Shown piece by piece: positions 57,862-64,000 of a stretch of DNA of 64,000 bases; the stretch's first letter is position 1, and each line of letters starts with the position of its first letter. A program made the position numbers and the translations under genes. The DNA is from Bin75 sp965223955 (GTDB lineage Bacteria; Nitrospirota; Nitrospiria; Nitrospirales; UBA8639): the NCBI GenBank assembly GCA_965223955.1, contig OZ245029.1, positions 1,736,001 through 1,800,000 of the forward strand. Direction: 5' to 3'. Below the pieces are notes generated by a model. It worked only from the letters and a program-made list of their open reading frames with translations. It ran no database searches and was not told the origin of the DNA.

Positions 57862-58778
57862 TACCCTTCAGCCTCCAAAAACCGTTCGGCGTCCATCGCG
57901 GCCATGCAGCCGGTGCCGGCGGCCGTGATCGCCTGTCGATAGTGAGGGTCCTGAACGTCACCGGCAGCGAAGACTCCGTGCACGCTGGTTGCCGTCCCAT
58001 GTGACGTGCGGATGTAGCCGTTGGTATCCATCTCGATTTGTCCCCTGAAGATGTGCGTATTCGGCGTATGTCCGATGGCCACGAACACTCCCTTGCAATC
58101 CAGGGTCGCCGTGTCATTGGTGACGCTGTCCCGAAGGCGAAGTCCGGCGACCACCTCATCGCCCAACATTTCTTCCACCGCCGAATTCCAGCGAAACAAA
58201 ATCTTTTCATTGTTCATGGCCTTGTCCTGCATGATCTTGGACGCCCGAAGTTTGTCTCGACGGTGAATGATGGTCACGTGGGAAGCGAATTTCGTCAAAA
58301 ACGTGGCTTCTTCCATGGCGCTGTCGCCGCCTCCGATGACGGCAATGGGCTGACCCCGAAAGAAAAACCCGTCACAGGTCGCACACGTCGAAACCCCGTG
58401 CCCGAGGAGTCGACTCTCCGAATCCAGTCCCAGGAGGTTTGCCGAAGCGCCGGTTGAAATAATAAGCGATCGGGCCTGAATCGTTTCTTCGTCGTTAATC
58501 GTTAACACGAAAGGCCGGCGGCTGAGGTCGACGCTGGTCACGTCGGCCGTCTGAAAAACCGTGTCGAATCGTTCCGCTTGGGCGCGCATATCCCGAATCA
58601 GTTGCGGCCCCATAATGCCCTGAGGAAAGCCGGGAAAATTTTCAACGTCAGTCGTTAACGTGAGTTGCCCGCCGGCTTGCGAGCCTTCAATCATGAGCGG
58701 CGAAAGATTGGCCCGGGCCGTGTAAAGGGCGGCCGTGAGTCCGGCGGGGCCCGATCCGATAATGACCACGTTGTGCAT
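57861..58778 (-). CDS. trxB: Thioredoxin reductase
   Basis: 305 residues. FAD motif VVIIGSGPAGLTAALYTARA; redox-active C132-A-T-C135 in CATCDGFFF; NADPH motif IAVIGGGDSAMEEATFL; C-terminal VFAAGDVQDPHYRQAITAAGTGCMAAMDAERFL. It reduces thioredoxin with NADPH. It is fused by TAATG to thiI, which needs reductant for its persulfide chemistry, and starts 47 bases after the coaE stop. Confidence 0.96.
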   Translation of the reverse strand: MHNVVIIGSGPAGLTAALYTARANLSPLMIEGSQAGGQLTLTTDVENFPGFPQGIMGPQLIRDMRAQAERFDTVFQTADVTSVDLSRRPFVLTINDEETIQARSLIISTGASANLLGLDSESRLLGHGVSTCATCDGFFFRGQPIAVIGGGDSAMEEATFLTKFASHVTIIHRRDKLRASKIMQDKAMNNEKILFRWNSAVEEMLGDEVVAGLRLRDSVTNDTATLDCKGVFVAIGHTPNTHIFRGQIEMDTNGYIRTSHGTATSVHGVFAAGDVQDPHYRQAITAAGTGCMAAMDAERFLEAEG

Positions 58779-58825
58779 AATTTTCTATCCTTCGTGAGAA
58801 CAATGAGTGAGAAAAGTGAAAATGA

Positions 58826-59470
58826 TCAGGAGTGATGCAGCCTGCCTGGTCGTGTCCGGTGCGGCAAAGCAGCCTCTTGGAGGAACTCTTGATAGAGTTG
58901 TCGCACTTGCGTCCGGAGCCGGGTAACCGGCAACGTGCCGTCCAGGACATAATCCGCAAATCGATGTTTGGTACGCAAGGGCAATTGCCCGCGAATTCGT
59001 CCCAATGCCTCTTTTTTTGTCAGGCCGTCCCGCTGCCGGGCTCGTTGAAGTTGTATGGGCTGATTGGCTGTGACCACAATGACGTGGTCCATTCGTTCAT
59101 GTGCCTGCGCTTCGATCAAGAGCGCCGCATCGTAAATAAGCACGGCATTCGGATGGCGCCTGGCAATGGCGTTTGTCTGCCGGACCTGTTCGCGTGCAAC
59201 GCGAGGATGCACGATGCGATTCAGGTCCGACAGCTTCCGGGGATTATGAAAGACGAGTTTAGCCAAGGTGACTCGATCCAGCGTGCGGTCGGCTTGCAGC
59301 ACGTGGGACCCGAATGTCTTGACAATCTCTTTCCAGGCCGTTTTGCCCGGTGCCACCACGGCGCGGGCTAACTGGTCGGCTTGAATGACGAACGCGCCGC
59401 ATTCCTGAAACAGGCCTGCCACCGTCGTTTTTCCGGAAGCAAGCCCTCCTGTTACGCCTACCAATAGCAT
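58826..59470 (-). CDS. coaE: Dephospho-CoA kinase
   Basis: Last step of CoA synthesis. P-loop LVGVTGGLASGKTTVAGLF, DADxLAR-type block QADQLARAVVAPG, YDAALLIEAQAHERMDHVIVVTA and LQRARQRDGLTKKEALGRI. The ATG at 59470 directly abuts AGGAGG with no spacing, whereas the TTG two codons on (59464) has the ideal six bases, so the protein may start there with MVGVTGG. Longer in-frame extension to 59590 is REP sequence (GLRFANPTYG) and is rejected. Confidence 0.93.
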   Translation of the reverse strand: MLLVGVTGGLASGKTTVAGLFQECGAFVIQADQLARAVVAPGKTAWKEIVKTFGSHVLQADRTLDRVTLAKLVFHNPRKLSDLNRIVHPRVAREQVRQTNAIARRHPNAVLIYDAALLIEAQAHERMDHVIVVTANQPIQLQRARQRDGLTKKEALGRIRGQLPLRTKHRFADYVLDGTLPVTRLRTQVRQLYQEFLQEAALPHRTRPGRLHHS

Positions 59471-59536
59471 CCTCCTAGTATAGGAAATTTTTCTGATCTC
59501 CGAAAGTCGCGAATCCGTCATTCCTGCGGTAGCCCC

Positions 59537-60036
59537 GTAGGTCGGGTTAGCGAAGCGTAACCCGACTTCCTCGCTGCCCCCCCCCCTCACCCTGCCCCCC
59601 GATTAAAAATGTCGGGGGCTTCGCCTTATTTCGGACCAGGGGCGAGGGGTCAAGAGAATGTCCTCTCCCTTGATGGGAGAGGATGAAGGTGAGGGTGGTG
59701 AGGCCCAGCTCTGAGCCCCCCCTGATAAGGGGGGTACGGGGGGTTTGTCTTCTCCGACCCCCAACCCCCTTACTCCCCCTTATAAGGGGGACAGTTTAGT
59801 AACCCGACATCTTCGCTGTTCGATGAGCACGGAACTTGTCGGATTACGCAAGGCTAATCCGACCTACTCGCTTCACGGACGAAGAAAAAAGAAAAGACCC
59901 TGGATCCTCGTAGATTGCCTGGATCCTTTACTTGCCTGGATCCCCGATCAGGTCGAGGACAGGCGTCGGGGACAAGCGTCGAGGATGACAGGAGGGGAGG
60001 AGTCGGGGTAGGTCGGGGTAGCGTAGCGTAACCCGA
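59537..60036. repeat. Repeat field between coaE and cysC
   Basis: REPs at 59537-59566 (GGGTTA, GCGAAGC tip), 59838-59867 (GGATTA, tip GCAAGGC, inverse) and a worn copy at 60007-60036. A diverged version of the large CCCCTTAT hairpin family lies at 59716-59795, and the ATCCCCGATCAGGTCG element at 59938-59985. The run CCTGGATCCTCGTAGATTGC occurs here, at 61198 and at 63688, each time followed by the same hairpin. No gene. Confidence 0.85.
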
Positions 60037-60067
60037 CAGAGGAGCGTAACACAGGAATTCCGCTTGA

Positions 60068-60616
60068 TCACGCCGGCGTGAATTGTTTGAGGAGTTGTAA
60101 TGTTTCCAATTGGCTCAGGATTTTCATAAGGCTTTCCTCGGGCTGTTCCGTGTCGGTTTCGATAATAATCTCAGGATTCTTGGGTTCCTCATAGGGATCG
60201 GAAATGCCCGTGAAGTGTAAAATCTCCCCTCGTTGCGCCTTTGCATACAAGCCTTTGGGGTCACGCTCCATACATATTTGCAGGGGACACTTTACGAAAA
60301 CTTCAATAAATTTCTCGATTTCTCCGCGCGCTTCCTCGCGAGATTGAGCATAGGGCGCGATTGCCGCCACAATCGCCACTCCCCCCACGCCGGAGATGAG
60401 TTTGGCTACATAGGCAATCCGTCGAATATTTTCTTCACGATCCTCTCGTGTAAATCCCAACCCTTTGCTCAACCTTTTCCTCACGTCATCACCATCGAGC
60501 AGCGCAACCGGAAGCCCCAGTTGGCTGAGATGGTCGTCCAGGAGTTTGGCGAGCGTACTTTTCCCCGCGCCCGGTAAGCCGGTCAACCAAACCGTAAATC
60601 CCTGCGATCTCTTCAT
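60068..60616 (-). CDS. cysC: Adenylyl-sulfate kinase
   Basis: 182 residues. Phosphorylates APS to PAPS. P-loop TVWLTGLPGAGKSTLAKLL, DGDDVRKRLSKGLGFTREDREENIRRIAYVAKL, ECPLQ-type block VKCPLQICMERDPKGLYAKAQRGEI and TGISDPYEEPKNPEIII. It stands alone here, without a fused sulfurylase and without cysDN beside it. PAPS is the donor for the three sulfotransferases at 20.5-32 kb, which makes this gene a likely supplier for sulfated surface glycans as well as for assimilation. Confidence 0.95.
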   Translation of the reverse strand: MKRSQGFTVWLTGLPGAGKSTLAKLLDDHLSQLGLPVALLDGDDVRKRLSKGLGFTREDREENIRRIAYVAKLISGVGGVAIVAAIAPYAQSREEARGEIEKFIEVFVKCPLQICMERDPKGLYAKAQRGEILHFTGISDPYEEPKNPEIIIETDTEQPEESLMKILSQLETLQLLKQFTPA

Positions 60617-60652
60617 GACAGGTCTTTTTTCTCGAGTCTGATTTTTGATGAT

Positions 60653-61004
60653 TTATGTAACCTTCGTGCCCGGCTGAAGTTCAACGTCCTCGAACGTGAC
60701 CAGCCCTTGTACTTCTTCATCCCCCGCCGCCAAGACCATTCCCTGATATTCCACGCCCATCAGTTTCGCCGCTTCCAGTTCGGTCACATGATACACCGCT
60801 TCGCGCACCCGGTGATAGACGCGGGTCACGACTTTCACATCCAGGCCCAGATCCTGGCTCAACCGATAGGCGGGTTGCAATTGATAGAAGCCTTGCAGGA
60901 TCCGGATTTCCCGGCGCAATCGCCGGAGGCTCTTGCTTTACCACAGCGCCCACATTTCACATAGCCGCGCCGGGTCTGCAGGACCTGAAAGGAGCCACAG
61001 GAAC
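60653..61004 (-). pseudogene. Fragment of a zinc-ribbon / MetRS-C-terminal-like protein cut by a REP
   Basis: The 3' part encodes a segment with the EMAPII/MetRS-beta tail signature: VTELEAAKLMGVEYQGMVLAAGDEEVQGLVTFEDVELQPGTKV. Just upstream, in another frame, a zinc ribbon appears (CSCGSFQVLQTRRGYVKCGRCGK). A one-base shift near 60935 would link it to KSLRRLRREIRILQGFYQLQ. Nine bases before the first cysteine the sequence becomes a REP (61007-61036), so the 5' part is gone. I take it as a remnant; residual expression from TTG 60919 is possible. Confidence 0.6.
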
Positions 61005-61006
61005 AT

Positions 61007-61330
61007 GTCGGATTACGTGATGCTAATCCGACCTGCTCTCTCCCTTGATGGGAGGGGAGAAAGGTGAGGGTGGTGAGGCCGGTTGTCCCGTAGGTTGGGT
61101 TAGCCGAAGGCGTAACCCAACAATCTGCAAATCTGTCGGATTACGCTGCGCTAATCCGACCTACGACTACTCGACAATACGTTCTGCAAAAAAACCCCTG
61201 GATCCTCGTAGATTGCCTGGATCCTTTACTTGACTGGATCCCCGATCAGGTCGGGGACAGGCGTCGGGGACAAGCGTCGAGGATGACAGAAGGAGGTGTC
61301 GGATTACGCAAGGCTAATCCGACCTACTCG
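61007..61330. repeat. REP cluster
   Basis: REPs at 61007-61036 (GGATTA with a broken foot), 61090-61121 (TTGGGTTA class), 61135-61164 (inverse) and 61298-61327 (tip GCAAGGC). The CCTGGATCC/ATCCCCGATCAGGTCGGGG element lies at 61196-61290. The succession TTGGGTTA REP, CAATCTGCAAATCT or CAACTCT, GGATTA REP is repeated at 62546-62620 and 63586-63655. Confidence 0.88.
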
Positions 61331-61500
61331 CTACTCGCTGAATATAATCCAGTCATTTGTCATATCGGAACGTCGTACGCTTGACCAGGAAAAGGCACTT
61401 CCTGTATGTCCCCTATGGGTCTGATAATCCAATAAAGAGTCCTGGGCGGGGCAGAGACGAAAAAGGACGGAATACAGTCAACAATAAGGAACTTGGCCTG

Positions 61501-62541
61501 ATGCCGACATTTTGGATGAAACTCATTTTTGCCATTGGTGTGTTGCTTGTTTGGTATGGCACAAGCGCATTGCTCGCTCAAGAGCCAGGTGGAACTCGCG
61601 AAAGCACGTCCGATACAGGATCAACCTGGCACGTGGCCCTGGACGGGTCCGGGCACTTCACGTCCATTCAAGAAGCCATCGATCAAGCGCAGAATGGGGA
61701 TACCGTCTTCATCAAGGCAGGGCGCTATGTCGAGGACGTCACGATCCACAGTAAAGAAGGGCTCAAGATCATTGGGGAAGGCCGGGAAAAAGTCTTGATC
61801 GCGGGCCTGAAGCGGGTGGGCACGTTGCATATTGGAAAATGGCCTTATGGGGCCAGGAACGTGGAAATCCGCGGATTGACCGTTCAACAACACGGCGGGT
61901 TGGGCGTCGGTATTTTTAACGGTGAAGGGGTGACCCTCAAGAATCTCAAAGTCAATGGCTTTGTCTTCGGTCAACAAGTCCAAAACGTGCGCATCGAGCA
62001 TTGCGTTGTGGGCGGTAGTGAAACCACGGGTATCGCGTTTGCAGATTCTCAGGCAACGCTCACTGATAATTTGATTCACGACAATGACCATGGCGTGTCG
62101 ATTGGAGGAACGTCGATCGTGCATCTGGAACGGAACGTCATCACGCGAAGCTTGTTTGAAGGCGTCCTTGTGGCTGATCAGGGTCAAGCCACGTTGATTC
62201 GGAATACCCTTGTCAAGAATGGGGGAGGCGTCAAGTTTCAGGACGATGCAACGGGCAGGGTTGCCGGTAACATTATTGACGAAGCCCGGGTGGGAATCGC
62301 GTGGTCAGTCAAGAATACCGTGAACATAGCGCATAATGGATTACATCATATCGACGTGAATTATCAGGTCGACGGTCAAGCCGTGTCTGCTTCCTTGAAG
62401 CCCCACGCCTTTTCGGACGTTTATGCCGCCCCCAAGTTTGTCGCGCCACATCGTGGGGATTACCGATTGCAAGCCGATTCTCCACTGCTGCACGTCGGCG
62501 AGTTTCCTTACCTGGGCGCCCTTGGCCCGGTGCGGGAGTAG
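61501..62541 (+). CDS. Exported right-handed beta-helix protein (NosD/pectate-lyase-like fold)
   Basis: 346 residues from ATG 61501. Signal peptide MKLIFAIGVLLVWYGTSALLA. It then opens with WHVALDGSGHFTSIQEAIDQAQNGDTVFIKAGRYVEDVTI, the standard start of parallel beta-helix proteins. About eight coils of 20-25 residues follow (NVEIRGLTVQQHGG, ATLTDNLIHDNDHGVSIGG, VHLERNVITRSLFEGVLV, ATLIRNTLVKNGGGVKFQ). The end (RGDYRLQADSPLLHVGEFPYLGALG) is also typical. Such proteins bind or cut polysaccharide outside the cell; no catalytic Asp/Arg cluster is evident, so activity is uncertain. Confidence 0.87.
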   Translation: MPTFWMKLIFAIGVLLVWYGTSALLAQEPGGTRESTSDTGSTWHVALDGSGHFTSIQEAIDQAQNGDTVFIKAGRYVEDVTIHSKEGLKIIGEGREKVLIAGLKRVGTLHIGKWPYGARNVEIRGLTVQQHGGLGVGIFNGEGVTLKNLKVNGFVFGQQVQNVRIEHCVVGGSETTGIAFADSQATLTDNLIHDNDHGVSIGGTSIVHLERNVITRSLFEGVLVADQGQATLIRNTLVKNGGGVKFQDDATGRVAGNIIDEARVGIAWSVKNTVNIAHNGLHHIDVNYQVDGQAVSASLKPHAFSDVYAAPKFVAPHRGDYRLQADSPLLHVGEFPYLGALGPVRE

Positions 62542-62545
62542 CGCC

Positions 62546-62811
62546 GTAGGTTGGGTTAGCCGAAGGCGTAACCCAACAATCTGCAAATCTGTCGGATTAC
62601 GCTCCGCTAATCCGACCTACGAAACATCCCCCTCACCCTGCCCCTCTCCCACCAGGGGCGAGGGTAAGGAAAATATCCTCTCCCTTGACGGGAGAGGATG
62701 AAGGTGAGGGTGGTGAGTCTTGTGGTTGGGTTAGCCGGAGGTGTAACGTAACATCTTCGCTGTTCGATGAGCACGGAACCTGTCGGATTACGCAGGGCTA
62801 ATCCGACCTAC
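62546..62811. repeat. REP cluster
   Basis: REPs at 62546-62577 (TTGGGTTA), 62591-62620 (GGATTA, inverse) and 62782-62811 (tip GCAGGGC). 62625-62720 is a run of the CCCTCTCCC / GGGAGAGG sequence also present at 53000 and 59650. The beta-helix stop is four bases before the first REP. Confidence 0.88.
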
Positions 62812-62841
62812 GAGGACTACATGGTTACACGGCTACGTCCC

Positions 62842-63261
62842 TCAGGGCATACCCACCACACAGAACCCGCTGGCTCTGGCGGCAATGGCTAATGCGGCAT
62901 CATGGGTCGCCAGCATAAGGTCTTCCTGCCTTCTCTCTTTCCACAACAGCGCTGTGGCTAAATGAATGGCGTCCAGGGTTCCCAGTGCGGTGGGGAGTGG
63001 TTGCGCGGCCCGCGTCAGAATCGGGCGCGTCAGATCAATGATCTCCATGGCTTCCAGCAGTCGAAACACGGCCTCTCTTCTTAACGCAATCTCTTCATCT
63101 GAAAATCCCTCACTCAACCGCAATCGGTCTAAGGTGCGCAAACATTCTACTTCGACCAAGGCTGACGCGATTCCCCGTTCGATGGTCCGCCATTCTTTGA
63201 CCGCGTTTCGTTGTCCAAGGATGACGCGCAGGAGTACGGAAGAATCCAGATAGGCGATCAC
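62842..63261 (-). CDS. vapC: VapC-like PIN-domain toxin
   Basis: 139 residues. PIN nuclease: MIAYLDSSVLLRVIL with D6, SALVEVECLRTL with E37, GTLDAIHLATALL with D97 and LATHDAALAIAARASGF with D121, the full acidic set. It would cleave tRNA or rRNA when free of antitoxin. The ATG overlaps the antitoxin stop by four bases (ATGA), so expression is coupled. Confidence 0.92.
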   Translation of the reverse strand: MIAYLDSSVLLRVILGQRNAVKEWRTIERGIASALVEVECLRTLDRLRLSEGFSDEEIALRREAVFRLLEAMEIIDLTRPILTRAAQPLPTALGTLDAIHLATALLWKERRQEDLMLATHDAALAIAARASGFCVVGMP

Positions 63262-63521
63262 CGCTCAGGCTCGCGTTCTTCCAAGAGGATACTGACGATA
63301 TCCTTTCGCAGTTTGAGTGGGGGAGGTAAAGGTATCCGACGCAGTTTCGGAGCACCTGGGAGCGGGGCTCGTACGCTGAGCAAGGCTTTATTGTCTGTAC
63401 AGGGCACGATGTACGCGATGGGCGTGTCTCGATCCAGTACCGTAAGCGTCCGACCCGCGCGAACGTGACGCAGATGTTCACTCAAGCGGCTTTTCAAATC
63501 GGCAATGCGGACGTTCTTCAT
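63258..63521 (-). CDS. vapB: VapB/Phd-type antitoxin
   Basis: 87 residues. The Phd/YefM fold is clear at the N-terminus: KNVRIADLKSRLSEHLRHVRAGRTLTVLDRDTPIAYIVP. The tail is proline- and leucine-rich with basic residues (LRRIPLPPPLKLRKDIVSILLEE), which should bind VapC. It represses its own promoter in known systems. The promoter region is the short AT-rich gap at 63522-63580, before a REP. Confidence 0.9.
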   Translation of the reverse strand: MKNVRIADLKSRLSEHLRHVRAGRTLTVLDRDTPIAYIVPCTDNKALLSVRAPLPGAPKLRRIPLPPPLKLRKDIVSILLEEREPER

Positions 63522-63585
63522 GACTAGAAGATAGTCATTATTGGTCAGAAATGCAAGCTCAATATTTTTCGGAGCAAACAGCGCC

Positions 63586-64000
63586 GTAGGTTGGGTTAGC
63601 CGGAGGCGTAACCCAACAACTCTCTGTCGGATTACGCTGCGCTAATCCGACCTACGACTACTCGACAATACGTTCTGCAAAAAACCCCTGGATCCTCGTA
63701 GATTGCCTGGATCCTTTACTTGACTGGATCCCCGATCAGGTCGAGGACAGGCGTCGGGGACAAGCGTCGAGGATGACAGAAGGAGGTGTCGGATTACGCT
63801 GCGCTAATCCGACCTACGACTACTCTCTACCCCACCCCCGCTTTCGCGGGGGCATGCCTAGCTCACCCTCCCCTTACAAAGGGGAGGGAAAAGACGGGCA
63901 TACCTTCTGTGTCCCCCTCCTTTGTAAGCGCCGTAGGTTGGGTTAGCCGGAGGCGTAACCCAACACCGCAACTCAAGGCGGATTACGCTGTGGATTGTCG
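63586..64000. repeat. REP cluster running off the right edge
   Basis: REPs at 63586-63617 (TTGGGTTA, tip GCCGGAGGC), 63626-63655, 63788-63817 and 63933-63964, with a partial unit at the edge. Between 63680 and 63780 is the CCTGGATCC element. 63829-63860 (CCCCACCCCCGCTTTCGCGG) holds yet another small palindrome. No gene in these 400 bases. Confidence 0.88.

Noticed and set aside
59470..59590. 40-residue N-terminal extension of CoaE
   Set aside because: It is translated REP sequence without a ribosome site; the P-loop belongs at the extreme N-terminus. The same reasoning removed the extension of the exported protein at 48812-49012.

Overview
The window comes from a Gram-negative bacterium: it carries an autotransporter beta-barrel and exported proteins. 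The housekeeping set (proC, tRNA-Leu, aroQ, efp, accB-accC, thiE, bioD, coaE-trxB-thiI, putA, cysC) would suit a member of the Nitrospirota. That assignment is an inference from gene content and style, not a proof. Degraded genes, insertion-sequence remnants, toxin-antitoxin pairs and a surface protein with eukaryote-like domains (LRR, SRCR, FN3-like, Calx-beta) hint at a host-associated or biofilm life, also an inference.

Layout. 1-8.5 kb is ordinary chromosome: the end of an AGCS symporter, a 46-aa membrane peptide, two paralogous HEAT-repeat exported proteins, proC, a lysine-rich protein, a ClpS-like adaptor, a nucleotide-sugar epimerase and tRNA-Leu(TAA). 8.5-20.5 kb is core metabolism studded with palindromic repeats: a HigBA-like TA pair, an O-methyltransferase, a HemW-like radical SAM protein, DUF4112, a DUF2779 nuclease, aroQ, efp-accB-accC-thiE, bioD and an SDR. 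20.5-35.1 kb is a strikingly GC-rich polysaccharide island. On the minus strand an overlapping five-gene operon holds a GT2, an O-antigen ligase, a sugar-phosphate transferase, a large GT2 and a sulfotransferase. On the plus strand are two more sulfotransferases, a GT2 and a tandem pair of GT92 genes. Several of these are frameshifted or carry in-frame stops. 35.2-39.2 kb is an IS graveyard carrying an AT-richer two-gene STAS/GHKL-ATPase plus DUF4325 module, bracketed by two 158-bp direct repeats. 39.2-47.9 kb is a giant surface autotransporter, shifted out of frame at a run of eight Gs and split near its end by an IS481-like element. 48-64 kb is again core genes in a dense repeat field: putA, a HicB-like gene, a RAYT transposase, a degenerate dienelactone-hydrolase-like protein, coaE-trxB-thiI, cysC, a beta-helix protein and VapBC.

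The most coherent system is the repeat family. I read roughly 60 copies of a REP element: a GTAG foot, a 9-bp stem with a conserved unpaired G, and a GNA-like apical loop. The stems fall into four classes with compensatory base changes, and one RAYT (REP-associated tyrosine transposase) gene sits exactly between inverted REP copies. The RAYT unit, a TA pair and the IS/GHKL island are each bracketed by direct duplications that contain REPs. REPs have also become coding: they supply a stop codon or C-terminus for hicB, aroQ and a sulfotransferase, and they truncate another gene.

How the genes work together: CysC (60.1 kb) makes PAPS, the donor used by the sulfotransferases of the polysaccharide island. 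The epimerase and the sugar-phosphate transferase could feed and start the same polymer. PutA and ProC are opposite arms of proline metabolism. AccB and AccC are biotin enzymes, and BioD supplies biotin.
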